Part shown: positions 1 through 12,876 of the stretch, piece by piece | How the letters are laid out: each line of letters begins with the position of its first letter | Position numbering within the stretch: the first letter of the stretch is position 1 | Assembly (NCBI RefSeq): GCF_000485595.1 | Contig: NW_014577736.1 | Location: 61,889-93,673, forward strand | Reading direction: 5' to 3' | DNA: 31,785 nucleotides | Source of the DNA: Priapulus caudatus | Taxonomy: Eukaryota > Priapulida > Priapulimorpha > Priapulimorphida > Priapulidae | Notes under the pieces: model-generated | Database searches by the model: none | Told to the model about the DNA's origin: nothing | Seen by the model: the letters and a program-made list of their open reading frames with translations, nothing else | Made by a program: the position numbers and the translations under genes

Positions 1-560
1 CTCTATACTCGGCCCTAATTGACTCAGCGCTACCAAACTTGGAATATACTTACAAAATCTTGCGGAAGAAAGGTGTTCGCATACCGAAAACCAGGTCACT
101 ACGACCCTTTATTTGACATTACCGTTGACCTTGATCATATTTCCTTTCCGCTCTATAACTCGGGCCCCCTAATTGTACTAGCTACTACCCAAACTTGGTA
201 GACCTTAGTTACACAATCTTGGGCAGAATGTGTGCCTCGCGTACCCAAAAACCATGGTCACTGCCGGCTTTTTTATTGACCTTGACCTTGATCCATTATT
301 TCCCTTCCGCTCTCATAACTCGGCCCCAATTGACTAGCGCAACCAAACTTGCGTATACTTACACTATATCTTGGGAGCCAACGGTGTGTCGCCGTACCGA
401 AAACCAGGTCACGTCGCAACCGTTATTTGACATTTGACCTCCCTGACCTGACCTTCATCACTATTTCCCTTCCGCTACTATAAACTCGCCCTACATTTGG
501 ACCTTCATGCGACCAAAAAAAACTTCGTATTTACTTACACATCTGGGGAAACACGGGGCA
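1..560 (+). repeat. ~155-bp tandem repeat, copy 1 version
   Basis: About three and a half units, each starting near CTCTATAACTCGGCCCC (positions 1, 151, 311 and, degenerate, 472) and each containing CCAAACTTG...ATACTTACA, GTCGCGTACCGAAA and the TTTGACATTGACCTTGACC run. The clean copy at 4674 has only about one and a half units, so the unit number differs between the two PGM1 copies. This is a satellite-like intronic repeat. Short open frames across it are not conserved between units and are not coding. Confidence 0.75.
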
Positions 561-833
561 TACATGTAGTTGGCGACAAACTGCCCTTTCGTAGCGTTTA
601 TTATATATATATACATTGTCTGTTGATATTATGCTAGATGTAAAGTCCTCTACTATTCCAGTTATATATTCCAAGTCCTTTCTAATACGCAGGTCAATAA
701 ACTGTCACTTTTTAATTGTCATTCTCTATCTCAATTATTTCTTGTTAGCAATGAATGTATGTAATTCTTCTCATCAATGATGTCTAATTCATGTTAATGG
801 AAATCATTTTATTTTGTCGGTCTACCATTTTAG

Positions 834-2524
834 AGAGAAAGATGGGCGTGTGGGCCTGCCTAGCTTGGCTTCGGTCTTAGCATCAAAAGCAGCAGAGTGT
901 AGAGGAGATTCTAAAGAAACCACTGGGCAACATATGGCAGAAACTCTCTTTACCAGGTATTCGAATAGTCGTAAATTGGATATTATTAATAGATTGATTG
1001 GATACACAGGTTTGAACAGTGCTAGAACGTACTGCTGTGATTCCGATGTACTAAAATGGTACTGTGTTGTCTGAAATCGATCTTCATCTGGTGATGTTTT
1101 TTTTCCACCGTACTATCAAAGTGTAAGCACTAATTTGTTTTTGGTCACTGCCGGTGTAATATTTAGAACCAGCGTGAGTTCAGACAGAGCTGGCAATTAA
1201 CGTATTTGAAATCTGCGCAAAGGTACGACTATGAGAATGTCGAATCTGAGCGGCAAACAAAGATGATGACGATCTTGCAAACTCATTGAGGATGCGTCCC
1301 TCATCCGGCCGAGGCTTCAATCATGGAGACAAGGCTTTCAAAGTAGCTAAAGCGATACTTCGTAGTACACTGATCCCAATAGATGGCAGTGTGGCAAAGA
1401 AGCAGGTACTTGGACGAATGGCCTATACCAACATCGCTCTGTTTTATTATAGCTTCAATTTCGGATGCATTGATAAGAGTTTAATAAGTTTTGCAAACAT
1501 TAAATCTGCTCTAACAGTAAATATAGTCAATGAAATGTGCTACCTCATGTATTGCGATAATAATTTATGTTACGGGCAAACCTTTGTGTGTAGATTTGAT
1601 ATTTCAATAAACAAACACTAGATAGTTTTATTTCCAATATAATTTTAAAAAGGCTAACTCTCCTTATGCTAAAGATATTTAAAGTGAAAAAGTAACTGTC
1701 TTGTTAATAGACCTTTTCACTCTAACCATCTGCTGAACATTTACCTTTTATTTACTTGAAAAATGTACATTTGCAATAACAACTGCAACTAGCCTCACAC
1801 TTCTTCATATCGCTACAAGTACTCTGTATTCCCACCAGAATAATTTGGTCACATTTGCTTCTAGGGAATTCGCATCATCTTCGAAGATGGTCACGAATCG
1901 TCTTTAGGTGAGCGGTACTGGCAGCAGTGGCGCCACCATTCGCACATGTACATCGATAGTTACGAAGCCGATTCTACAAGCATGTCTGGATGCACAGGTA
2001 TGATACTGGCACCCGCCGTCAGTGTTTTTGGCTCTACTATAGTCTAAACAATGATTTCAAAAAGAATTTTTGAGCCATTCTCATGTTTTCCTGACTTCCG
2101 ATACTTACCATTATTGCTTGAGTGACAGCAACTGTCTAGAGTACAGTAACATGTCTTAGAACTTTTTTACATTGCTATATTCAGCAAAATGTGCACGCGT
2201 TTGAATTTTGATCTACTCGTTTTGATTTCCCCTGCTCATTCACGTGAATCTTGGCACTTTCTCACGATAATAATTTTCACTACACAGAATCAATGCACAG
2301 ACTCAGTTACCTTTTTGTTTAAATTGAGTGAGGCATCTATAAGTGGTTTTATAACAAAAATATTTATGTTATCCTGTTTCGACATGTTCGAACTTTTATG
2401 CTGTAGGATCAAGTGATGGCAGTGTATCTGTTTTAGACATGCTTAAACGCTGCGTGGAGATCGCTCTGCAAATGTCACAGCTGAGAGAGTTGACTGGCCG
2501 ACAGAAACCGACAGTCTTACATAA
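834..2524 (+). pseudogene. PGM1: PGM1 last four exons, frameshifted copy
   Basis: The same four exons as 5169-6847, here at 834-956 (123 nt against 120), 1223-1405 (183 against 184), 1865-1997 (133 against 135) and 2437-2524 (88 against 90). Every exon carries several indels; for example the first has GGGCGTGTGGG where the clean copy has GGGCTGTGGG, and the third lacks one G in GATGGGTCACG and gains CA before ATGTAC. The AG acceptors and GT donors are kept. As written it cannot encode the protein. Because introns carry the same density of indels, sequencing error explains this better than pseudogene decay. If this block is the true 3' end of the full gene (earlier exons lie beyond position 1), the real sequence is probably intact. 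Confidence 0.85.
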
Positions 2525-2539
2525 ATGAAGACCAGTGCA

Positions 2540-2663
2540 CAGCGGCGTCACTAGGTTGGTGTCACACGGTGTGGTGGTCACACAGTGACATAAACTAACA
2601 AATTAAAATCACCCTCTCTGATGGTGTCACCCGGTGCGTCCGCACCCCCCTTGTGACGCACTG
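2540..2663. mobile_element. GGCGTCAC mini-element, copy 1
   Basis: Counterpart of 6863-6990. It begins CAGCGGCGTCACTAGG and ends CCTTGTGACGCACTG, imperfect inverted ends. The middle holds GGTGTCACACGGTGTGG and GATGGTGTCACCCGGTGCG. It was already in place before the two PGM1 blocks separated. Confidence 0.5.
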
Positions 2664-2919
2664 CCAGGTGCATCAGGATGAAAATGTTACTGAAAGAGCT
2701 TTGTGTGTTGCTTGTGTTACCATGTGCATGCTACTGGATAGTTACGCAGTTGTCCTTTCACTAATTTAATAGTTATATTTCAGTTTGCCATATTATTAAA
2801 GTTGCTAGGCAATGTGTAACAATATATTATAGAAACCATTTGCTAAACCATTTTGTCTTGGTGGGCCAAAGACACCTGCGTGTTGTGTTCTGAGAAGTTG
2901 ACTGCGCATTGACCATGTA

Positions 2920-2959
2920 ATCAGGAGTCTCTATCAATAGCTATTGATAGACTCCTGAT
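2920..2959. repeat. Long palindrome, copy 1 version
   Basis: The same palindrome as 7245-7282 with a two-base CT insertion in the left arm (AGTCTCTATC instead of AGTCTATC). Apart from that the arms pair fully. Confidence 0.8.
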
Positions 2960-3323
2960 GTAATATGTCTACATTTATTGGGGATTGCTAGATAAAACTA
3001 TTACTATTACTGGCTAGATAATAGGCTTGTTTCAGTGTAGGTGATCCCTTTGTGTTACTTTTCGATCTGTATACCAGATTGAAAGCCTAAACATTTAACA
3101 TTGTTCTATGGTTGCCAATGTTTCAGAGGTTTGTTGTTATTGTTATTGATTTTACACTAGTCATTGTCATAGAGTGTTTACCTTGCATAATATATAATGA
3201 CATTACATGGAGTTGTTAACAAAAGTGGTCGTATTGATTACTTTAATAATAATTGTTAATACACGAATAGTTGTCGTTTTTTTTGCCTACCATGTTTGCT
3301 TTATCTGACATCACTATTAATTA

Positions 3324-3422
3324 GCGAGAGAGAGAGAGAGAGATGCACACACGCACGCCCGCAAACACGCGCGCGCAGAGAGAGATGTTCGCACGCACGC
3401 ACGCACGCACACACACGCAACA
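3324..3422. repeat. Compound microsatellite (GA)n, (GC/AC)n
   Basis: A GA run at 3326-3343 followed by alternating purine-pyrimidine GCAC/ACGC repeats up to about 3420. It forms the outer end of repeat X and is matched in inverse at about 12730-12826. Alternating GC/AC tracts can adopt left-handed DNA and are prone to slippage. Confidence 0.8.
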
Positions 3423-4672
3423 TGTACACACCAATGTGGTTATTCAGCGGAATCAACAGTGCCGGTCTAAGGTAAAGTTGAGTTTGATGTAAATAAAGTA
3501 TTATGTGCCAATATTTGCCAAAAATTTACCGACCACGTAATGGTTAATGTATTTTATGACAAAGTTTGAAATTTAAAAATTCGAAAAATTTAAAATATAT
3601 AGTAAAAATTTATGAATATTATAGTAAAAAATACAATATAATAAAATATAAATATGAATATAAAACAAAAAATAAACATAAATCTAAATCTAAATAAATA
3701 TAATAAAATAAACATAAATATTATAGTAAAAATTTAAAAATTCGTACGTCTAGTTGAATGTTTCCTTTGCTCAATTGTTATCGTACTATATTCAATGGCC
3801 GGGTTGCTAGAAGACTCATAACAATAGTACTCCGCCGGTCAATTTTGTAGTACAAAAACAGCAAAGTAAAGACATTATATTGCTAGTTTTAAATGGCCCG
3901 TAGAAAAAAGTTTCTTAATATTGTGCTTTCTTATGAAAACATTTTTGTGCTGCATTGGTTAAAAAACGACTGCGCGCTATTTTGCATACACGCGCAAATG
4001 TATTGCCAGAGGTGTTGTGCGGATTTTGGCGCGATGAAAAGTTTACTGATTTCTTCAAACGAAACATCGTCAAAGTACACATATTTCAAGTACGAGTACG
4101 GTGTGTAGGAATACCCAGAAAGGTAATAAGATAATACTTCTGAGCTACGATAGTCAAAGTAATAAATGGTCGCGTGATTTTGGTTCCAATTCAATGTACT
4201 GGCTTTAGTACTAGTCATATACTTACCTTACTGACTGGCTGTGACTGTCCGGCAGAGTATGGATTTGTAATTACTGGGCCCATTCCTAGGTTAACACATG
4301 TGCGAACTATATATACAGTCAAACTAGGATTGAGCGAATTACTGATTAAAAACCTAGTCAGCTGAGCAATCGAATCGTCAGTGGACCGTTGACGGTTGAG
4401 ACCTAGTACACACACTGACAGAGACAGGCACTTGTACTTGGAGCATTTCAATAATAAAATGATAGTAAATAAACACGAAATGTATTTACTACCAAAGTCT
4501 TAATGTTTCCCTACTCTCTTTCGCCTATTATTAGTCATAACTTTATGTAAAGGGCGTTGAGATGCTCCTCTACAACAGACAAGTTCACCGCACGCCTGTC
4601 GCGGTGCACAAACAACAAAATTGTAGAGCAGGTGGGAAACTAGATACAATAATGTAACCCAAACCCAAGAGA
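3324..4672 (-). repeat. Repeat X, clean copy, inverted relative to 11480-12826
   Basis: The reverse complement of this block matches 11480-12826 over its whole length, including ACCGGCGGAGTAC, the AT-rich TTTAGATTTAGATTTATG stretch and the terminal microsatellite. The inner end (4590-4672: CACCGCGAC...AATGTAACCCAAACCCAAGAG) is also the edge motif of the foldback element at 13088-13920, so X belongs to the same family or is a common neighbour of it. On the - strand the longest open frame is 95 codons (4218-3931); it is broken by indels in the other copy and has no recognisable domain. It is inserted exactly between the two PGM1 blocks. Confidence 0.75.
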
Positions 4673-4673
4673 G

Positions 4674-4960
4674 CTCTATAACTCGGCCCCTAATTGACCT
4701 AGCGCAACCAAACTTGGTATACTTACACATCTTGGGGAGAAGGTGTGTCGCGTACCGAAACCAGGTCACTGCAACCTTTATTTGACATTGACCTTGACCT
4801 TGACCTTCATCATATTTCCCTTCCGCTCTATAACTCGGCCCCTAATTGACCTCATGCGACCAAACTTCGTATACTTACACATCTTGGGGAGAACACGGGG
4901 GATACATGTAGTTGGCGACAACTGCCCTTTCTAGTTTATTATATATTATACATTGTCTGT
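4674..4960 (+). repeat. ~155-bp tandem repeat, clean version
   Basis: One complete unit (from 4674) and a partial second (from 4826), both starting CTCTATAACTCGGCCCC. The first unit has a triple TGACCT run, TTGACCTTGACCTTGACC. The second ends in a different tail, ACACGGGGGATACATGTAG...GACAACTGCCC, which the error-rich copy shares at about 553-590. The repeat is intronic, upstream of the first PGM1 exon seen here. Confidence 0.75.
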
Positions 4961-5136
4961 GATATTATGCTAGAGGTAAAGTCCTCTTACTATTCAGTTA
5001 TATATTCCAAGTCCTTTCTATATACCAGTCAAAAACTGTCACTTTTTAATTGTCATTCTCTATCTCAATTATTTCTTTGTTAGCAATGAATGTATGTAAT
5101 TCTTCTCATCAAATGATGTCTAATTCATGTTAATGA

Positions 5137-6847
<1,711 letters not shown>

Positions 6848-6862
6848 ATGAAGACCAGTGCA

Positions 6863-6990
6863 CAGCGGCGTCACTAGGGTTGGTGTCACACGGTGTGGTG
6901 GTCACACAGTGACATAAACTAGCAAAATTAAAATCACCCTCTCTGATGGTGTCACCCGGTGCGTTCCGCACCCCCCTTGTGACGCCACTG
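6863..6990. mobile_element. GGCGTCAC mini-element in the PGM1 3' region
   Basis: Begins CAGCGGCGTCACTAGGG and ends CCTTGTGACGCCACTG; read inverted, the end is CAGTGGCGTCACAAGG, an imperfect terminal inverted repeat of about 16 bp. Internal GGTGTCAC motifs repeat. It starts 15 bases after the PGM1 stop codon, so it probably lies in the 3' UTR. No coding capacity. Class unknown. Confidence 0.5.
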
Positions 6991-7244
6991 CCAGTGCATC
7001 AGGATGATAAATGTTACTGAAAGAGCTTTGTGGTTGCTTGTGTTACATGTGCATGCTACTGGATAGTTACGCAGTTGTCCTTTCACTAATTTAATAGTTA
7101 TGATTTCAGTGTTGCCATATTATAAAGTTGCTAGGCAATGTGTAACAATATATTATAGAAACCATTTGCTAACCCATTTTGTCTTGGGTGGGCAAAGCCA
7201 CCTGCGTGTTGTGTTCTGAGAAGTTGACTGCCATTGACCATGTA

Positions 7245-7282
7245 ATCAGGAGTCTATCAATAGCTATTGATAGACTCCTGAT
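7245..7282. repeat. 38-nt perfect palindrome
   Basis: ATCAGGAGTCTATCAATAG is followed at once by its exact reverse complement, with no loop and no mismatch. It lies about 400 bases after the PGM1 stop and is present in both blocks. If transcribed, it would form a strong 19-bp hairpin near the 3' end of the mRNA. Confidence 0.9.
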
Positions 7283-7513
7283 GTAATATGTCTACATTTA
7301 TTGGGGATTGCTAGATAAAACTATTACTATTACTGGCTAGATAATAGGCTTGTTTCAGTGTAGGTGATCCCTTTGTGTTACTTTTGATCTGTATACCAGA
7401 TTGAAAGCCTAAACATTTAACATTGTTCCTATGGTTGGCCAATGTTTCAGAGGTTTGTTGTTATTGTTATTGATTTTACACTAGTCATTGTTAATAGAGT
7501 GTTTACCTTGCAT

Positions 7514-7519
7514 AATAAA
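7514..7519 (+). promoter_or_regulatory. Possible PGM1 polyadenylation signal
   Basis: AATAAA, 667 bases after the stop codon, followed by TG/T-rich sequence (GTTGTTAACAAAAGTGG). The other copy reads AATATATAA here. A nearer variant, ATTAAA, lies at 6927-6932 inside the mini-element. Neither can be confirmed from sequence. Confidence 0.3.
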
Positions 7520-7646
7520 TAATGACATTACATGGAGTTGTTAACAAAAGTGGTCGTATTGGGATTACTTTTAATAATAATTGTTAATACACGAATAGTT
7601 GTCGTTTTTTTGCCTACCATGTTTGCTTTATCTGACATCACTATTA

Positions 7647-7998
7647 TTACCACGTCGCGTAAATATCATCCCATATATTTCTGTTGGAGTATAGCTATAT
7701 TTGCATGATACATATAAAACCATGTAGGTAATAATAGGTCAAATGTCAGAAGTCTTGCTAATAACTGTTTACCTAGGGAAGCATCCGAAGTATTGCAATA
7801 AGAGTAATCCGAGTAATTCAAATACAAATACATGTACTAAAGACAATCTTCTATGAACAACAAAATTCTTATAGATGCAATAGTGTTGAGCGGTTAAAAT
7901 AATAAAATTTTAATGCAATGACAAAACAGCGCTATACAACACGCACACAAATTATAATACAAAAACGCCAGTGTATACTTGCTGTACAAGTACATTTT
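7647..7998. other. Intergenic, no feature recognised
   Basis: AT-rich unique-looking sequence following the point where the two PGM1 blocks stop matching. No open frame, splice-site pair or repeat was recognised. Confidence 0.6.
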
Positions 7999-8260
7999 TA
8001 GCTCACCTTGACATCGTCAAGCTGAGCTATTGCCATGGGTCGTCGTCCGTCCGTCCGTCCGTCAACATTTGGCTACGTTCAACAATAACTCGGGAACCGT
8101 TTGACCCACATGTTTGAAATTGGGTATAGTTGTTACTGCTATGCTCCCATATTAAACGTCCTATTTTGGAGCACGCCAGTCTACGTACTTTCGAGCCACG
8201 GCAATTTTTTGGCAAAAATGGGAATTGCCATTAGTCAGTTCAGGTTCAACGGATTTTGCT
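7999..8260. repeat. Dispersed repeat with terminal hairpin and (CGTC)n
   Basis: Starts with the hairpin TAGCTCACCTTGAC / GTCAAGCTGAGCTA (7999-8029, one mismatch), then a CGTC microsatellite at 8041-8063, then AACTCGGGAACCGTTTGACC and TTTGAAATTGGGTATAG. This head followed by CGTC repeats is a common interspersed-repeat pattern in marine invertebrate genomes, in my recollection. No terminal inverted repeat was found at the far side. Confidence 0.55.
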
Positions 8261-9381
8261 CATTTTTGGTATGTGAATGAATAGGGGCAAGGGGTTTTGA
8301 TATTTAAAAAAAAATTATGCAAATTAGGTAGGGTTTGGCAATTATATAGCATATTATATAGACACGTAGATAACAAACAGTCTGTGGTGTCACACTCGTC
8401 TGGTTCGTTTTACAAGATTTCATTGACAATATCTTTAATGCAAAATTTCTGCTATGAACATATTATGATTTATACTATTCTTATTATATTATTATTATTA
8501 TGATATAATGATTTATGCTAAGAAACATCAAAGCGGGTATAGCCCCATCTACCGTCACAAATTGTGATTCATTTTGGTTTATAAATTATTTATAATTTAT
8601 ATATAATATTATTTATTATTTTCACATAAAAATTACACGTATAATATTATTATCAAGAGTATATAATGGGAGTTCTCCCATATATACTCTTCGTTTCTAT
8701 AATGTACGTCGATGGTTGCTCAATTAAAACTGACTTCTTCTCACTCACTCATTTGTGTCCTTTTTTGTGGTGAGCTACAGTGTCATTGACACTTTCATTA
8801 AGTAATTTCAACACTCGTACGCACTCCCAGATTTTAGATTTTTAGATTTAGATTTTGAAATTTATTTACGCTTTCAAGTATATTACATTGTTACATATAT
8901 CACAACAAGTTTTTTTAAATAAATACAGCGAGGGAGGGCGAATTGACTACAGTCTTCAAGTCAGCCACTCCGCTAATTACAGTTAGTTACTTAAAGTTGA
9001 TTCAAGACTTGAACCATGAATGACAATACGATTGGAAGATACAAAAATATATATGAGTGTTGTTATGAAAAATAAATAAATTATAAGTAAACTACATGCA
9101 AAATTACCCTGAGTCCACATGAGCCTGAAGACCGCAATACAAAATATACATATGCAGGTCCCAAATATATATATAGATAGACTATCAGAAAAGGAAAAGC
9201 GCTCACAGACGCATAGCTGAACAATAATTGACAAGGAAAGAAAAAATTAAAGCACAACACTCAGCACAGGCAACAAATCACACACAACGAAAAGCCAACA
9301 CAAAGGCAGGCACGCGCTCACTCCCATATAAATCCGTCCACACCCATGCGTACATGCACGTACGCATATATATATATTATA
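8261..9381. other. AT-rich intergenic stretch, no gene
   Basis: Holds strongly AT-rich DNA (8460-8650), an imperfect 17-bp-arm hairpin at 8655-8691, a TTTAGATTTAGATTT run near 8834, and a short TA microsatellite at 9367-9379. Open frames are short and carry no recognisable protein. Confidence 0.6.
8655..8691. repeat. Hairpin, AAGAGTATATAATGGGAG arms
   Basis: Arms AAGAGTATATAATGGGAG and CTCCCATATATACTCTT pair with one bulged base around a TT loop. Function unknown; may be the core of a small foldback element. Confidence 0.75.
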
Positions 9382-10634
9382 CAGGGGCGTAGATAGCGGG
9401 GGGGATGGGGGGATGCATCTCCCCCACTTATTGACGTGGGGGGGATGGCGTGTACAATCATCCCCCCCCCTACTTTCAGGAGGAAAATGGGGGATTCAAA
9501 ATTTTCTGGGGGAGGACCCGCATACCCTCGCCTGTTTCTTACCACCCTCATCGAAAAACCTGCATTGGCAACTGTCGAGCGTAACAAATTGATCACCCTC
9601 ACTTCAAAAATCGTTCCGCGGCGCCTGTAGAGTACTGCTAACAAAGATTATGATTATGAATATTTGTATGCATATCAAAAGTCAAATTTGACTTCATCTG
9701 AGAGGGGCGTAGATAGCGGGGTGATGGGGGTATATCACTTATTGAGTGGGGAGGCTTTCATCGCCCCTACTTTCAGGAAGAAAATGGGGAAAAATTTACA
9801 GACAATAAATACTGGGTATTTATCTACAAATCCGTCATCGCTATTCATACTCTCCTAATGTATTATTACAGAAATGGAACGTGACATACATCTACTGTAA
9901 AATAGCTGTAACTCGTTCCAAGAATGACATTATTTTACCGAAACTCAGACGGTTAATTTTGGACGCATTCCCCATATACAATGTTTTTTTCAAAATCCCG
10001 AAAGACTTATCACTGCTCACGAAAGTTAAATCCTTGCTTTATTCAAAATTAGAATAGACCTATTGAGAGTTGGGATATTGAATTTTCACGGGGATTGAAT
10101 GGGAAAATTCAATTTCATCTCACTTTTGGGGGGGGGTGCTGACACCCGACCGTAAGTATATTCCCGATTTTGTATAAGGGGTGAAAATATGCACTTTTTG
10201 ATTCAAATCTGGTTGTTTTTCTCATATTTTGTTGCAGTTTTAACGTTCTCAGTAAAATATGTTTTATCAAAATTTTAGGGGGAGATAATTCCAGTGCTGT
10301 ATAGTTGTCAACGGGGAGTCGGTAGCACGGGGCGGTCGCCCCCCCCCCCTAGCATTTTCAAGGCAAAGGTATTTTAGCCCAGGTAAGTCTGCACTGGTAA
10401 CCCCAGTGAGGACATGTACATAGCACAGATTTGGTAGTAAGTATTTTAGTCTTTGGTGTCCCCAAAGGTAAAAATACTCAACTTAACAGTGATGATATTG
10501 TGATGAAGATTGTTTAATAGTGCTGATTCATAGTGCAGGAAATTGCATCGAAGAGGTGTTACTTTCAACAAAATGCCCGAACATCAGCGAAATGATCCCC
10601 CCCCCCCACAACTGAGGACCTGTCTACGCCACTG
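9382..10634. mobile_element. Composite GGGGCGTAGATAGC element
   Basis: The left end is CAGGGGCGTAGATAGC (9382). The right end is CCTGTCTACGCCACTG (ends 10634), which read inverted is CAGTGGCGTAGACAGG. Both sides are flanked by TATA-type sequence. A second, shorter internal head GAGGGGCGTAGATAGCGGGG at 9702 shows tandem or nested insertion. Homopolymer G or C runs occur at about 9398, 9461, 10131, 10330 and 10597. The motif TTTCTGGGGGAGGACCCGCA (9503) recurs in diverged form at 26953. No transposase frame is present, so the element is non-autonomous or decayed. Confidence 0.6.
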
Positions 10635-10671
10635 TATACTGTAGTCACGCCAAACTGATGGGGTTTACAAT

Positions 10672-11480
10672 TCTCACACACGAACCTTTCTCGAATTCGT
10701 CAGTGGAGTCCGCTATCTGGCGAAACCGTTACGTATATGTATCGCAATAACTCCGTTTTGACGGTGAACCCAGTACCGTTAAAACTAATATAACCTGCTA
10801 CACCTGACAAGACAAACAAGGACTTACGTAATGTACTAGTGAATGAGGACGCAAGTTTCAATAATAAAATGATAGTAAAAATAAAACACTGAGAAAACAT
10901 GCCATTTATTTACTCTTGTTGACAACGCCAATGTGACAAGATGTACTTAATTGGGTTCTTGCGAACAGGCGATTCACTCTCGTATTCGCGCAACTTATTA
11001 TTATGCGAGGGCAGCTGCGTTTGCCGATCGCATTATTGGACGCCATTATGTAAATGGGAAAGCTGCGGTGTTTGACGCGTCACATATGCTGCTCACAAAA
11101 GAGGAATGGCGCGTCAACACAGGACTCATAAGTCGTCCGCTCTTCGTACACTCGCACGCTCGAATCTTGTCTCGTCGGTGTGTCAACAAACAACCAAAAT
11201 ATGAGTTAATGCAATGTGAATGGTGTTAATACTAGATAATACATATAAAAAAGAGTAAGTATTACGGCGATACATAGTAAGATTCCCAGATAAGCGAGAA
11301 AGGTTCGTGTTGAGATAAACCCCAGTTTGGAAGTTCTAGATCTCCCCCAATGAACCGCACGCCGCCATGCAGCAAACGACCCCGAGTGATTTCACTCGGG
11401 AGCATCATCCTCCGATGTACAAAAAAGTGAAGAGAAGACAAGGAAGAATAGGAGGAGAGCTTATGTAACCCCTACGACTC
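10672..11480. mobile_element. Foldback element copy, error-rich
   Basis: Diverged and indel-rich relative of 13088-13794. The left arm has CACACACGAACCTTTCTC and CTAATATAACCTGCTAC (to about 10820). The right arm has GCGATACATAGTAAG, GAGAAAGGTTCGTGTTGAG and CCAGTTTGGAAGTTCTAG (11268-11340), then a CCCCGAGTGATTTCACTCGG hairpin at 11371. The middle (10950-11230) shares GAGGGCAGCTGCGTTTGC with the centre of the other copy and has a 92-codon open frame of no recognisable kind. Confidence 0.6.
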
Positions 11481-12826
11481 TGGTTGGATTACATTATTGT
11501 ATCCTAGTTTCCCACCTGCTCTAACAACTTTTTGTTGTTTGTGGCACGGCGCGACAGCGTGCGGTGAAACTGTCTGTGTAGCAGGAGCCTCTCACGCCCT
11601 TTACATAAGTTATGACTAATAATAGCGAAAGAAGAGTAGGGAAACATTAGACTTTGATAGTATTACATTTCGTGTTTTATTTAGCGCTATCATTTTATTA
11701 ATGAAATGGCTCCAAGTAAGGCAAGTGCCTGTCTCTGTCAGTGTGTGTACTAGGTCTCACGTGCGCAACGGTGCCACTGACGTTCGATTGCTCAGCTGAC
11801 TAGGTTTTTAATCAGTATTCGCTCATCCTATTTGACTGTATATATTAGTTTCGCGACATGTGTTAACCTACGGAATGGGCCAGTAATTTACAAATCCTTA
11901 CTCTGCCGACAGTCCACAGCCAGTCATCTAAGGTAGCTATAGACTAGTACTACAAGCCAGTACATTGAATTGGAACCAAGAATCACGCGCGACCATTTAT
12001 TACTAGTGACCTATCGTAGCTCAGAGTAATGATCTTTATTACCTTTCTGGGTATTCTACACACCGTACTCGTACTGAAATATGTGTACTTTGACGATGTT
12101 TCGTTTGAGAGAAATCAGTACATTTTCATCGCGCAAATCCGCACAACACCTCTGGCAATACATTTGCGCGTGTATGCAAAATAGCGCGCCAGTCGTTTTT
12201 TAACCAATGGCAGCACAAAAATGTTTTCATAAGAAAGCACAATTATAAGAAACTTTTTCTACGGCCATTTAAAACTAGCAATAATGTCTTTACTTTGCTG
12301 TTTTTGTACTACAAAATGACCGGCGGAGTACTATTGTTATGAGTCGTTCTAGCAACCGGCCATTGAATATAGTACGATAACAATTGACAAAGGAACATTC
12401 AACTAGACGTACGAATTTTTAAATTTTTACTATAATATTTATGTTTATTTTATTATATTTATTTAGATTTAGATTTATGTTTATTTTTTGTTTATATTCA
12501 TATTTATATTTTATTATTGTATTTTTACTATAATATTCATAAATTTTTACTATATATTTAAATTTTTCGAATTTTTAAATTTCAACTTTGTCATTAAATA
12601 CATTAACCATTACGTGGTCGTAAATTTTTGGCAAATATTGGCACATAATACTTTATTTACATCAAACTCACTTTACCTTAGACCGGCACTGTTGATTCCG
12701 CTGAATAACCACATTGGTGTGTACATGTTGCGTGTGTGTGCGTGCGTGCGTCGTGCGAACATCTCTCTCTGCGCGCGCGTGGTTTGCGGGCGTGCGTGTG
12801 TGCACTCTCTCTCTCTCTCTCGCTCG
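11480..12826 (+). repeat. Repeat X, error-rich copy, inverted relative to 3324-4672
   Basis: Matches the reverse complement of 3324-4672 with many small indels. It runs from GATTACATTATTGTATCC at the inner edge through TGCCTGTCTCTGTCAGTGTG and the AT-rich TTTAGATTTAGATTTATG stretch to the CTCTCTCTCG microsatellite. With the clean copy it makes a long inverted repeat about 6.8 kb apart. The open frame of 144 codons over its end is a translation of AT-rich DNA and microsatellite. Confidence 0.75.
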
Positions 12827-12875
12827 CTCTCTCTCCGCGCGCGCGTGTGCCCCGCGTGTGTGTGTGCGCGCGTAT
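12727..12875. repeat. Microsatellite cluster (GT/GC)n and (CT)n
   Basis: Alternating TGTGCGTGCG tracts, a (CT)n run at about 12805-12835 and CGCGCGCGTG tracts. The first part is the outer end of repeat X; sequence after 12826 has no match at the other X copy. Confidence 0.8.
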
Positions 12876-12876
12876 A

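Larger units (their letters stand above)
1..3319 (+). repeat. Error-rich second copy of the PGM1 3' region
   Basis: From about position 311 this block aligns end to end with 4674-7646, covering exons, introns, the downstream mini-element and a long palindrome. The differences are almost all single- or double-base insertions and deletions, spread evenly over coding and non-coding DNA, with few substitutions. That pattern is typical of unpolished long reads rather than of neutral decay, which would add substitutions. The copies part company right after the shared CACTATTA: this copy runs into repeat X, while the other continues into ACCACGTCGCG. The block may be a false duplication, an unmerged haplotype or a real tandem copy read at low accuracy; the sequence alone does not decide. 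Confidence 0.85.

Noticed and set aside
834-2524. Calling the first PGM1 block a true processed or decayed pseudogene
   Set aside because: Introns are present and indels are as frequent there as in exons, with almost no substitutions; error-rich sequence explains it better.
3931-4218. 95-codon - strand frame in repeat X that looks protein-like
   Set aside because: It is broken by indels in the second X copy, has no recognisable domain and no homologue that I can name. Kept only as a note because those indels may be sequencing errors.
10951-11229. 92-codon + frame in the centre of the foldback copy
   Set aside because: The clean family member does not keep the frame and shows CpG-rich palindromic DNA instead.
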